A DNA stretch of 64,000 bases from Pseudonocardia autotrophica (lineage in GTDB: Bacteria > Actinomycetota > Actinomycetes > Mycobacteriales > Pseudonocardiaceae), in the NCBI RefSeq assembly GCF_000717175.1, contig NZ_JNYD01000007.1:1-64000 (forward strand), given 5' to 3'. Positions 17,858-26,800 of this stretch are shown here, piece after piece. How positions within the stretch are numbered: position 1 is the stretch's first letter; each line of letters opens with the position of its first letter. The notes beneath the pieces are model-generated. The model did not search any database and had not been told where the DNA came from. It saw only the letters and a list, made by a program, of their open reading frames with translations. The translations under genes and the position numbers were made by a program.

Positions 17858-19137
17858 CGCGCCGCCGCCGTCAGGCCGAGCCGCGGACCCAGGAAGTCCA
17901 TCGCCGGCGGGAGCGACGCGTGCGGCACCCCCCACGAGTGCCCCTGCCCCGGCACGACCTGCGTCCGCACCGTCATCCCGGCCCGCTGCGCGGCCGTCGA
18001 GACCTCGGTCTGCCATTCCCCCACCTCCTCCTCGTCCCCGCCGCAGGCGAAGTAGCCCCACACGTCGGGGTACTTCCGCTCCGCGAGCAGGGTCAGCGGC
18101 GTGAGCGCGTCGAACGCCGCGGTGTCGCCGTGGAACGCGATCTGGATCGTCTGCGTCCGGTCGGCGCTGATCGCGGGCTCGCGCTCGCCCGCCATGTCGA
18201 CGAAGTTCGGGTACAGGTCCGGGTGCCGGGTGGCCATCTGCAGCGCGCAGGTGCCGCCGAAGGACCAGCCGCCGAAGGCCCAGTGCGCGTGGTTGGAGTC
18301 GACCCCGAGGTTGGCCTCGATCCAGCGCGGCACGTCGACCGACAGGTAGGTGTCGGCCTTCGCGATGTCCGAGTCCATGCACATGGTGTTGTTCCCGTCC
18401 GCCCCGTTCGGGTCGACGACGACGGTCACCGGCGCGAGCCCACCATGCCGCTGCGCGACCTCGTCCATCAAGGCCTGCAGCGTGCCGCCGACCACCCAGT
18501 CCTGGGGACCGCCGGGCTGGCCGGCGACGAGCACCAGCACGGGCAGCAACGGGGCGTTCGGCGAGTTGTAGGCGGCGGGGAGGTAGAGCTGGGCGTCCCG
18601 GCCGGTGAACCCGCTGACGGTGCCGGGGATGGGCGCGGTCTCGATGCTCGACGTGCCGGTGGCCGGGCCGGTCCAGCGCGAGGCGACCGGGGTGGACATG
18701 GAGCGGGAGGGGGCGCCGTGCCCGCCCGCGAAGGACCGCTCGTCGCCGCCGGCGAGGGCGCCGAGCGTCGGGTACTGCTCGAAGTAGACGTTGATCTGTG
18801 CGGCCGCGGACACGACCACCAGCAGGCCGCACACGAGCGCGACCACCTTCCGGCCGGGGCGGGTGGCGACGAGCGACCCCAGCGCGAGCACGACGCCGCC
18901 GAGCCCGAGCGCGGTCCAGAGCAGCACCTGCCGGGGGAGCGGCTCCGGGACGAGGTCGAGCACGTCGACCACGAGCAGGTTGAGTCCGGCGAACACCAGG
19001 GCGGCGACGAGCACGGCCACGACGACCGTGGCCACCGCGCCGCGGCCCCACCGCGTGAGCAACCCGAACATCGCGAGCCCGCCGACGGCCAGCAGCGCGA
19101 TCGGCAGCCACCCGTCGACGAGCGAGAGTCCGCCCAC
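17854..19137 (-). CDS. membrane-anchored esterase (esterase D / antigen 85-like alpha/beta hydrolase)
   Basis: A 427-residue protein with four hydrophobic helices in the first 115 residues followed by an extracytoplasmic alpha/beta-hydrolase domain. The nucleophile elbow is FGGWSFGGTCA (GxSxG), the catalytic His is in VVPGQGHSWGV, and NGADGNNTMCMDSDIA resembles the substrate-proximal loop of the PF00756 esterase family. GTG start with a GGGAGGAG ribosome site; the stop overlaps the aminoacyl-lipid synthase start, so the two are translationally coupled. Known aminoacyl-PG synthases in other bacteria are paired with hydrolases that remove the amino acid from the lipid (for example PA0919 beside PA0920 in Pseudomonas). 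By that analogy this enzyme may be the eraser of the modification. It could instead be a lipase or mycolyl-type transferase. Confidence 0.82.
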   Translation of the reverse strand: MGGLSLVDGWLPIALLAVGGLAMFGLLTRWGRGAVATVVVAVLVAALVFAGLNLLVVDVLDLVPEPLPRQVLLWTALGLGGVVLALGSLVATRPGRKVVALVCGLLVVVSAAAQINVYFEQYPTLGALAGGDERSFAGGHGAPSRSMSTPVASRWTGPATGTSSIETAPIPGTVSGFTGRDAQLYLPAAYNSPNAPLLPVLVLVAGQPGGPQDWVVGGTLQALMDEVAQRHGGLAPVTVVVDPNGADGNNTMCMDSDIAKADTYLSVDVPRWIEANLGVDSNHAHWAFGGWSFGGTCALQMATRHPDLYPNFVDMAGEREPAISADRTQTIQIAFHGDTAAFDALTPLTLLAERKYPDVWGYFACGGDEEEVGEWQTEVSTAAQRAGMTVRTQVVPGQGHSWGVPHASLPPAMDFLGPRLGLTAAAR

Positions 19138-19295
19138 CGCGCTCCTCCCGCCGCCCCGACGATCACCCGGTGATCACCGACCGGTTCGTCACGTCCTGGT
19201 GTGTCGTTACGGACCATGGCCGAGCGGCCACGGTGCGGGACCGGAAATCACCCGGCCGGGTGTAGTGCGGCCCCGCCCCGCCGGCCCCGGCCCTC

Positions 19296-19320
19296 GTTTC
19301 GCGGGTGGCCCACCGGGTAC
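19296..19320 (+). promoter_or_regulatory. SigB/SigF-type promoter GTTT-N15-GGGTAC
   Basis: GTTT at 19296-19299 and GGGTAC at 19315-19320 match the consensus used by actinobacterial general-stress sigma factors of the SigB/SigF class, with the expected 15-bp spacer. Transcription would start near 19327, about 60 bases before the bAERF gene. A sigma factor of that class is encoded at 31395 in this window. Confidence 0.7.
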
Positions 19321-19386
19321 CGCCGACGTCGACGATGTCCGTCCTCGACAGGGCCCGCCCCGGCGAGGCCCGGAACGGAGGAACCC

Positions 19387-20586
19387 GTGCGACTCGACTG
19401 GCTGCGCGACGCCTGCGCGGCACCCGGCCCCTTCGCGACCGTGATGCTCGACGTCTCCCACGACACCGAGGACGCGGCGCGCCAGGACGAGCTGCGCCGC
19501 CGCGCCGTCCGCGAGGAGCTCTCGGGCCAGGGTGCGCCGGAGTCCGTCGTCGAGGCCGTCGACGGCGCGCTGGCCGACGCCCCGCCGCCCGACGGGACCG
19601 GCGGGCGGGTGCTCGTGGCCGCCGAGAAGGGCGTCCTGGTCGACGCCGTGCTGCCGGCGCCGCCGCGCACCGCCGTCACCACCTGGTCGCCGCTGCCCGA
19701 GCTCGGCGCGGTGACCGGCGAGGTGCGGGAGGAGGTGCCGGCCGTGGTCGTCCGGGTCGACGACGAGGGCGGCGAGATCCTCGCCCCCGGCGACGCCGAG
19801 GCCGAGCAGGTCAGCGGGCCCAGCGGGCCGGTGCACAAGGTACGCGGCGGCGGGTTGTCGCACCTGAACATGCAGGAGCGGGTCGAGGAGACCTGGCGCG
19901 AGAACGCGGCTGCCGTGGCCGAACGGGTGGACGCGCGGGTGCGCGCGAGCGGCGCCCGTGTACTGGTCGTGGCCGGACCGCCGCGTGCCCGGTCCCTGCT
20001 CGTCGACTCCCTGTCCGAGCGGTCCGCGCAGATCGTCGCGCAGGTCGACCACTCCGGCGGCATCTCCCCGGAGGACGTGCCGGACACCGTCGCCGCCGCC
20101 GTCGAGGACGTCCTCGACGCCGAGCGCCGCGCCGCCTGGGACCACTACCGGCAGCTGGCCGGCCGGCCCGACGGGCAGGCCGTCACGGGGCTGGCCGACG
20201 TGGTCGCGGCCGTGCGGGCCGAGGCCGTCGACACCCTGTTCCTCGACCCCGCCGCGCTGACGGACGCCGAGGTGTGGTCCGGCACCGAGCCGACGCATCT
20301 CGGCGTGCAGCGCGAGGAGCTCGAGGCGCTCAACGCCACCGACCCCCACCGGGTGCCCGGCGTGCCGGCGGTCATCCGGGCGCTCGCGTGCCAGAGCGGG
20401 CAGCTCGTGCGGCTGGACGACCCGGCCGTCGTCCGCGGCAGGGACCGCCTCGACGACGCCCGGCAGGCCGAGGAGGAGGCGCGCGCCGCCGCGGACGCGA
20501 CGGGCGAGGAGGCGCCCGAGCCCGGCCTGTTCGCGCACGGCGAGCTGGCGGACGGCCTCGGCGCCACCCTGCGCTTCCCGATCTGA
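19387..20586 (+). CDS. Rv2629-like bacterial archaeo-eukaryotic release factor family protein (bAERF)
   Basis: A 399-residue protein of the Rv2629/bAERF family 2, distantly related to eRF1 and Vms1. Features include LRDACAAPGPFATVMLDVSHDTEDA at the N-terminus, the GGGLSHLNMQERVEETWRENAAAVAERV helix region in the middle, and an eL30-like C-terminal half with RVLVVAGPPRARSLLVDSLSE and TLFLDPAALTDAEVW. In Mycobacterium tuberculosis the homologue belongs to the hypoxia/dormancy regulon. The family is proposed to act on stalled ribosomes, possibly releasing peptidyl-tRNA, but the activity is not settled. The GTG was chosen for its GGAGG site seven bases upstream; the frame is open for 60 more codons. 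A SigB/F-type promoter precedes it and a perfect hairpin follows it. Confidence 0.85.
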   Translation: MRLDWLRDACAAPGPFATVMLDVSHDTEDAARQDELRRRAVREELSGQGAPESVVEAVDGALADAPPPDGTGGRVLVAAEKGVLVDAVLPAPPRTAVTTWSPLPELGAVTGEVREEVPAVVVRVDDEGGEILAPGDAEAEQVSGPSGPVHKVRGGGLSHLNMQERVEETWRENAAAVAERVDARVRASGARVLVVAGPPRARSLLVDSLSERSAQIVAQVDHSGGISPEDVPDTVAAAVEDVLDAERRAAWDHYRQLAGRPDGQAVTGLADVVAAVRAEAVDTLFLDPAALTDAEVWSGTEPTHLGVQREELEALNATDPHRVPGVPAVIRALACQSGQLVRLDDPAVVRGRDRLDDARQAEEEARAAADATGEEAPEPGLFAHGELADGLGATLRFPI

Positions 20587-20594
20587 GGCACCCC

Positions 20595-20635
20595 GGAGCC
20601 ACGACGCACGCCCGCGCGGGGTGCGTCGTGGCTCC
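20595..20635. terminator. bidirectional hairpin between bAERF and GYD genes
   Basis: GGAGCCACGACGCAC (20595-20609) and GTGCGTCGTGGCTCC (20621-20635) form a perfect 15-bp stem. The 11-nt loop can close further by CCCG/CGGG. It lies between two convergent stop codons. Confidence 0.8.
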
Positions 20636-20663
20636 GTGCCGTATCGGTGTGCCGTAGAAGCCC

Positions 20664-20996
20664 TCAGTCCCCGGGGCGGACGTACGCCTGGAGCGGGAGA
20701 CCCGCCTTCTCCAGCACGCCGACCAGCTCGTCCGGGGTGATCAGCTCACGGGTCTCGTGCCGGTCGAAGGCGCCCGACGCGGTCACCGCGAGCGAGATCG
20801 CCGCCGCCGCGCGGGAGTCGGGCGCATCGAAGATCACGATGCCGTCGTGGCCCCCGAACATGTAGTACAGCGCCTCGAGCCGGGCGTCCTGGGCCTCGAG
20901 CATGGTCCGGACGGCGGCCGTGCGGTCGCTGGGCTTCAGCACCATCCGGTTCCACGTCTCCGGGCTGTAGCTGAAGAAGAACGCGAACTTCGCCAT
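20664..20996 (-). CDS. GYD-domain (PF08734-like) small protein
   Basis: A 110-residue cytoplasmic protein. It starts MAKFAFFFSYSPETWNRM and contains LYYMFGGHDGIVIFDAPDS, the pattern of the GYD family, in which a ferredoxin-like fold carries a conserved Gly-x-Asp loop (here GGHDGIV). The ATG has a GGGAGGG ribosome site. Homologues are scattered next to stress and dormancy genes in actinobacteria, and their biochemical role is unknown. It is probably a small oligomeric ligand-binding protein. Confidence 0.8.
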   Translation of the reverse strand: MAKFAFFFSYSPETWNRMVLKPSDRTAAVRTMLEAQDARLEALYYMFGGHDGIVIFDAPDSRAAAAISLAVTASGAFDRHETRELITPDELVGVLEKAGLPLQAYVRPGD

Positions 20997-21240
20997 CGTC
21001 GACCCTCCCTGTGCCGTGGAGCCGTCCAGCCTCCTCCGACCGCCGCCCGCTGTCGCTGCGTAGAGGTACGTACGCGTCCCGGCGGTCCAGCTCGGTGCGG
21101 GGTCGGGCGATCGGGGGACGGCGCGATCAGCCGGTACGTCCACCATCGGCCCGACGGGACGGGGGCCCGGCGGGGAGCACCGTCGAGGGCGTCGGGGCGC
21201 ACCACCCGGGACGCCCTGCCGGACCCGAGGAGAGGCCCCC

Positions 21241-21885
21241 ATGAGCACCACGATCACCATCACCGAGTCCGCTTCCGAGGGCCCCGAGGACCCCCGCCGC
21301 GACGCCGCCCGTCCCGGCCCGGTGCAGGACCGTCCGGTGCCGAAAGGCCCGGTGCAGGAGCGCCTCGTGTGGAACGGCCTCGTGCAGCACCCTCCGGTGC
21401 AACAGGACCGCCCCGTGCAGGACCGCCCCGAGCAGGACCGCCCCGAGCAGGACCCCCCGGCGGCGACGTCGCGGCCGGGCGTCTGGGCCTCCGTGCTCGC
21501 CGGGATGGACTGCTACGGCTACGGCCTGGGTTACGACTACTACACCGCCCTGCACGCCGCGAACTCCCACGGGCCGGCTCCGCGCGAAGCCGGTGCCCCG
21601 CGGTCCCGCACCGGCCGGACCGTCGCCGTCGCGGTCGGCGGGATCCTCGCCGCAGCGGCCGTCGCGGGCGGGCTGATCATCGGGCTCGGCGGGCACTCCA
21701 CGCCCTCGATCCCCGCCGCGACCCCCCACACGGGAACCGCCACGATGGCCCACGGGAGCGGGCACGGCACGCCGGCCGTCCCGTCCGCGCACCCGGCGGC
21801 CCCGGTCGTCCCGGCCCACCCGATGGCCCCGGTCGTGCCGCCGACGCAGCCGGCGATCCCGGCCGGCACCCACGTGGCACCGTGA
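21241..21885 (+). CDS. repetitive single-span membrane protein, function unknown
   Basis: A 214-residue protein with no family I recognise. Residues 25-75 are repeats of the type (P)VQDRP / EQDRP / PVQQDRP. Residues 83-105 hold an aromatic Gly/Tyr patch (MDCYGYGLGYDYYTALHAANSHG). A single transmembrane helix lies near 125-150 (VAVAVGGILAAAAVAGGLIIGLGG). The C-terminal 60 residues are His/Pro/Ala-rich (AHPAAPVVPAHPMAPVVPP). The layout suggests a cytoplasmic repeat domain, one span and a flexible external tail that could reach into the cell wall and perhaps bind metal through its His residues. A clear GAGGAGAGG ribosome site supports the start. It probably evolves quickly. Confidence 0.65.
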   Translation: MSTTITITESASEGPEDPRRDAARPGPVQDRPVPKGPVQERLVWNGLVQHPPVQQDRPVQDRPEQDRPEQDPPAATSRPGVWASVLAGMDCYGYGLGYDYYTALHAANSHGPAPREAGAPRSRTGRTVAVAVGGILAAAAVAGGLIIGLGGHSTPSIPAATPHTGTATMAHGSGHGTPAVPSAHPAAPVVPAHPMAPVVPPTQPAIPAGTHVAP

Positions 21886-21894
21886 CCGCCCGCG

Positions 21895-22905
21895 CTACCG
21901 GTCGCTCCCAGCGGGGTGGTCCTCCGCCCGCCGCGCCTCGAGACGCTCCCGCTGCGGGCGGACGGTGTACTCGGGGTCGCGGGCCGAGGCCATGCCCGCC
22001 TCGAAGATCCCGTAGCGGGTGGCGGCGGAGGCGGCGTTGAGCAGCAGGCCCGCGGCGGCGCCCAGCACGCGACCGGGCCGGCCGCGCACGAACCCCGAGG
22101 CGAGCGCACCGAGGGCACCCACGACCGTCCCCACGCGGGCGCCCGTGAGCACGGCGCCGGCCCGGCCGCTCCGGTAGGCCTTGGCCGCGAAGCCGATCCG
22201 GCGTTCCAGCACCGAGGTGGCCGCGAGCTCGAGCACGGCCCCGGCGACCGCGACGCGCCTCGCGGGCGTGACGTCGCCCCGCGCGAGCAGCCCGGCCCCG
22301 CCGCCCGACGCCATCGCGCTCCCCGCGAACACGAACGGCAGCTCGCGGAACCCCTCGTGCCACGCCGGTACCGCGGTGTCGGCGACCAGCACCGCGGTGT
22401 ACGTCGTCAGCGCCGGGCCGAGTGCCCCCGCGGCCAGGCCCGACGCGCGCGCCAGCCGGGGCGTGACGCCCAGGACCTCGGCCACCGCCGTCGCCCCGGA
22501 CAGCGCGCCGAACGGCGCGAGGATCCACGACCCGACCGACAGCGGCGAGGTCACCTTCAGCACCCGCAGCATGTGCAGGAAGCGCTCCGGCCGGCCCAGG
22601 TCGTGGACCAGGAACCCGACGCTGAGGGTCGCGCCGCCCGCCGCCGCGACCCGTCCCACCCGCCGCAGCCCGGGTCGCCCGGTCAGGTCGGCGAGCGCCG
22701 CGAGCGGCGCGGACACCCCGGCGAGCCCGCCGAGGTACAGGTAGGCGGGGACGTCCGGCACCTTCCACACCGGCGGCTTGATGATCGGGCGCCCGTAGTA
22801 CGAGGTGAACTCGGCTTCGGGCACCATCAGCCGCTCGCCGCGGCCCTTCCCGCGGCGCCGCGTCCGCGGGGTCCCGGCCGCGGTGCGGTGCTCCGGCGCG
22901 CTCAC
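21895..22905 (-). CDS. NrfD/PsrC-type membrane anchor of formate dehydrogenase
   Basis: A 336-residue membrane subunit. The cytoplasmic N-terminus carries a basic stretch and then FTSYYGRPIIKPPVWKVPDVPAYLYLGGLAG, the usual entry sequence of actinobacterial NrfD anchors in formate dehydrogenase operons, followed by about eight hydrophobic helices. NrfD subunits pass electrons from the iron-sulfur subunit to menaquinone and bind no haem. The GTG start overlaps the stop of the upstream iron-sulfur gene (GTGA), giving a fixed gene order of alpha, beta, anchor. A later ATG (MVPEAEF) is possible but loses the conserved basic leader. Confidence 0.85.
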   Translation of the reverse strand: MSAPEHRTAAGTPRTRRRGKGRGERLMVPEAEFTSYYGRPIIKPPVWKVPDVPAYLYLGGLAGVSAPLAALADLTGRPGLRRVGRVAAAGGATLSVGFLVHDLGRPERFLHMLRVLKVTSPLSVGSWILAPFGALSGATAVAEVLGVTPRLARASGLAAGALGPALTTYTAVLVADTAVPAWHEGFRELPFVFAGSAMASGGGAGLLARGDVTPARRVAVAGAVLELAATSVLERRIGFAAKAYRSGRAGAVLTGARVGTVVGALGALASGFVRGRPGRVLGAAAGLLLNAASAATRYGIFEAGMASARDPEYTVRPQRERLEARRAEDHPAGSDR

Positions 22906-23840
22906 CGCCGGCCGCCCAGGAACGCGGCCGCGACGGCGCCCGCCACGGCCAGCGCGGCACCCGCGGCGTGCCGCCACATCGACGGCAGGTCCCGGGTGGT
23001 GACGACCGGGTCCGGCGGCAGCCCGTAGACCTCCGGCTCGTCGAGGAGCAGGAAGAAGGCGCCGTCGCCGCCGACCCCGTCGTCGGGGTCGCGGCCGTAG
23101 AGCCGGGCCTCGCCGACCCCGCGGTCGTGCAGCTCGGCCAACCGGGCGTCGGCGCGCTCGCGCAGCTCGTCGAGCGGCCCGAACTGGATGGACTCGGTGG
23201 GGCAGGCCGTGGCGCACGCCGGGGCCAGGCCGGCGCCGAGCCGGTCCTGGCACATCGTGCACTTGAACGCCCGCCCGTCGCCCTGCCGCTGGTCGATGAC
23301 GCCGTAGGGGCAGGCGGGGATGCAGTACCCGCAGCCGTTGCAGATGTCCTCCTGCACCAGCACCGTGCCGTGCTCGGTGCGGATCAGCGACCCGGTGGGG
23401 CAGACGTCGAGGCAGGCGGCGTGGGTGCAGTGCTTGCAGACGTCCGAGGACATCAGCCAGCGGACCTCGGTGGCGTCGTCCCGGTCCACGCCCGGCTGCA
23501 CCGCTCCGGGCAGCTCCATGGCCGGCATCCCGAGATCCACCGGCGCGGAGTCGCGCGCCGGGACCCGCTGCTCCACGAACGCGACGTGCCGGTACGTGCT
23601 CGCGCCGAGCCCGCCGCTGTTGTCGTAGCTCATCCCGGTCAGCCCCAGGACGTCGCCGGCGGCGCCGTGGTCGCCCACGCCGTCGGCCGGCAGGGCGTTC
23701 CACTCCTTGCAGGCGACCTCGCAGGCCTTGCAGCCGATGCACACGCTGGTGTCGGTGAAGAAGCCGACGCGCGGCGGGTGCCCGTCCGCGTAGCCGGCGT
23801 CGGCCGACGGGTCCGCGAGGGGGCCGGACAGGGAGTTCAC
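22902..23840 (-). CDS. formate dehydrogenase iron-sulfur (beta) subunit
   Basis: A 312-residue ferredoxin-type subunit with four cysteine clusters: CIGCKACEVACKEW, CKHCTHAACLDVCPTGS, CNGCGYCIPACPYG and a last group split between CTMC and CATACPTES. These bind four [4Fe-4S] clusters. They are followed by a short C-terminal hydrophobic helix (AAGAALAVAGAVAAAFLG) that probably docks to the NrfD anchor. It carries electrons from the molybdenum or tungsten subunit to the membrane. Start GTG overlaps the alpha-subunit stop, and its own stop overlaps the anchor start, so the three proteins are translationally coupled. Confidence 0.92.
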   Translation of the reverse strand: MNSLSGPLADPSADAGYADGHPPRVGFFTDTSVCIGCKACEVACKEWNALPADGVGDHGAAGDVLGLTGMSYDNSGGLGASTYRHVAFVEQRVPARDSAPVDLGMPAMELPGAVQPGVDRDDATEVRWLMSSDVCKHCTHAACLDVCPTGSLIRTEHGTVLVQEDICNGCGYCIPACPYGVIDQRQGDGRAFKCTMCQDRLGAGLAPACATACPTESIQFGPLDELRERADARLAELHDRGVGEARLYGRDPDDGVGGDGAFFLLLDEPEVYGLPPDPVVTTRDLPSMWRHAAGAALAVAGAVAAAFLGGRR

Positions 23841-26800
23841 CGTGGCTCCTCCTCCAGGCCGGCCTGCCGCCGGCGGTCGGCGAGGCACGTGACCAGCTCC
23901 GGCCCGCGCGGGCGCCGGCCGGGGCGGATGTCGCAGGTGGCGGCCTTGGTCTCCATGATGTGCACGTTCGGGTCGAGGGACACGCCGAGGAGCTCGTTGG
24001 CCGCGTCGCCGGTGGAGAGCCCGTTCGGGCCCCAGTGCCAGGGCACGCCGATCTGGTGGATCACCGTGTCCCCGTGTCGCAGCGGCTTGGCCCGCTCGGT
24101 CACCAGCACCCGGCCCTCGACCGCGGACCGGGCGGTGACGACGTGGGCCCAGCCGCCGTGTGTCAGCCCGCGCTCGGCCGCGAGCTCGGGGGAGACCTCC
24201 AGGAACATCTCCGGCTGCAGCTCGTTCAGGTGCGGCGTCCAGCGGCTCATGCCGCCCGCGGTGTGGTGCTCGGTGACCCGGAACGTGGTGAAGACGTACG
24301 GGTAGACCTCGGCGCCCGGCGTCCCCGGTTCGGGGTGGTAGTGGTTGTCCGCCCGCTCGAACCGCTGCCGGGCGGGGTTGGCCCGCTGCCCGTACAGGGC
24401 GTTGCCGACGGGCGACTCCTCCGGCTCGTAGTGCGTCGGCATCGGGCCGTCGGCCAGCCCGGCGGGGGCGTGCAGCCAGGCCCGCCCGTCGGACTGCATG
24501 ACGAAGGGCTCGGCGCCGCCGATCGCCTTCGCCGCGTGGGCGCCGGGCGGCGGCACGTAGTCCGGCGGGGTGTCGGCGGGGAAGTCCGGGACGTCCGGCC
24601 CGGCCCACTTCTCCCCGTCCCAGTAGGTGAGCCGCTTCCGCTCGCTCCACGGCCTGCCGACGGGGTCGGCGGAGGCGCGGTTGTAGAGCACCCGGCGGTT
24701 CATCGGCCAGGCCCAGCCCCACTCGGCGGCGATGAGGTCCTGCTCGGCGCCGGGCCGGCGGCGCGCCGACTGGTTGACCTCGTCGGCGTAGACGCCGCAG
24801 TAGATCCAGCAACCCGAGCTGGTGGACCCGTCGGACCTGAGTGCGGTGTAGCCCGGCAGGGCCTTGCCGTCCGCGTCGACGCCGTTGATCTCCCGCAGCA
24901 CCGCGTCGGCGCTCGGCTCGCCGGTCGCGTCGACGGGGTAGTCCCAGGTCAGGTCCTGCAGCGGCCGGTCGCGCGGGTCGTCGGAGCCGGCGACCCTCGC
25001 CTTGATCCGCTTCCCGAGCTCGAAGTAGAACCACAGGTCGCTGCGGCAGTCGCCCGGCGGCTCGACGGCCTTGTGGTGCCACTGCAGCAGGCGCTGGGTG
25101 TTGGTGAACGTGCCGTCCTTCTCCGTGTGGGCGGCGGCCGGCAGGAAGAAGATCTCGGTGCCGATGTCCTCGGTCCGCATCTCGCCGGTCTCGATCTCCG
25201 GCCCGTCCTTCCAGAACGTGGCCGTCTCGACCATGTTCAGGTCGCGGACGACGAGCCACTCCAGGCTCGCGAGGCCGTGGCGCTGCATCCGCGCGTTGGC
25301 CGTGCCGACCGCCGGGTTCTCGCCGACGACGAAGTAGCCGGGGACCTTCCCGTCGGCCTGGTCCATCACCGTGCGGAACGACGAGTGGTCACCGGTCAGC
25401 CGGGGGAGGTGGTCGAAGCAGAAGTCGTTGTCCGCCGTGGCGGCGTCGCCGAACCAGGCCTTGAGCAGGCTCACGACGTAGGCGTCGAGGTCGGCCCAGA
25501 AGCCCTTCGTGCCCGCGTTGGACTCGATGAAGTGCTGCAGGCCCTCGTCGCGGTGGGCGTGCGGCATCGGGATGTAGCCCGGCAGCAGGTCGAACAGGGT
25601 CGGGATGTCCGTGGAGCCCTGGATGCTCGCGTGCCCGCGCAGCGCCAGGATCCCGCCGCCCGGGCGGCCGATGTTGCCCAGCAGCGCCTGCAGCACCGCG
25701 GCCGCGCGGATGTACTGCACGCCGACGGTGTGGTGGGTCCAGCCCACGGCGTAGGCGAAGGCGCTGGTCCGCTCCCGGCCCGAGTTCCGAACGAGGGCCT
25801 CGGCGACCCGGTGGAAGGTCGCCACGGGGATGCCGCAGATCTCGTGCACCTTCTCCGGCGTGTACCGGGAGTAGTGCCGGCGGAGCACCTGCAGCACGCA
25901 GCGCGGGTCCTGCATGGTGTCGTCGCGCTCCGGATCGGCCGCGATCGGCGCCCCGCCCGAGCCGGGCATCTCGCCGCGCTCGGTCTCGTGGACGTCGAGG
26001 TCCCGGTCACCCGCGGCCGAGGGCGCGGTCGCCCCCTCGTACTGCCAGGTCTCGGTGTCGTAGGTGGCGGTCTCCGGGTCGAACCCGGAGAACAGGCCGT
26101 CGAGGTCCTCGGTGTCGGCGAAGTCCCCCCGCAGCAGCATCGGCCCGTTGGTGTAGGCGCGGACGTAGTCCTCGAAGTACGCGCCGGTCTCCAGGACGTG
26201 CCGGATCAGCCCGCCGAGGAACGCGATGTCCGTGCCCGCCCGGATCGGGACGTGCAGGTCCGCCACCGCGGAGGTGCGGGTGAACCGTGGGTCCACGTGG
26301 ATGACCGTGGCGCCGCGCTTCTTCGCCTCCATGACCCACTGGAAGCCCACGGGATGGGCCTCGGCCATGTTCGAGCCCTGGATGACGATGCAGTCGGAGT
26401 TCGCCAGGTCCTGCTGGTAGTTCGTCGCGCCGCCGCGACCGAAGGAGGTCCCCAGACCGGGAACCGTGGAGGAGTGTCAAATACGGGCCTGGTTCTCGAT
26501 CTGCACCGCGCCCAGGGCGGTGTAGAGCTTCTTCATGAGGTAGTTCTCCTCGTTGTCGAGGGTCGCTCCTCCGAGGCTCGCGATGCCCATGGTGCGGCGC
26601 AGGTACCGGCCCTCGTCGTCCGTCTCCTGCCAGGTGCGGCGGCGGGTGTCGAGGACGCGGTCGACGATCATGTCGAGCGCGGTGTCGAGGTCCAGGTCCT
26701 CCCAGTCGGTGCCGTGCGGGCGCCGGTAGCGGACCGTGGTGACCCGGTCGGGGGAGGTGACCAGCGACAGCGTCGACGACCCCTTGGGACACAGCCGCCC

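Noticed and set aside
15383..19111. A single 1242-residue fusion of esterase and aminoacyl-lipid synthase
   Set aside because: The upstream part of that frame is a shadow. The real esterase is in another frame, and its stop overlaps the GTG start of the synthase.
26477..26479. Frameshift or nonsense mutation splitting formate dehydrogenase into two genes
   Set aside because: The UGA sits exactly at the known selenocysteine position, the frame continues without shift, and a SECIS hairpin with GGUCU loop follows at the right distance.
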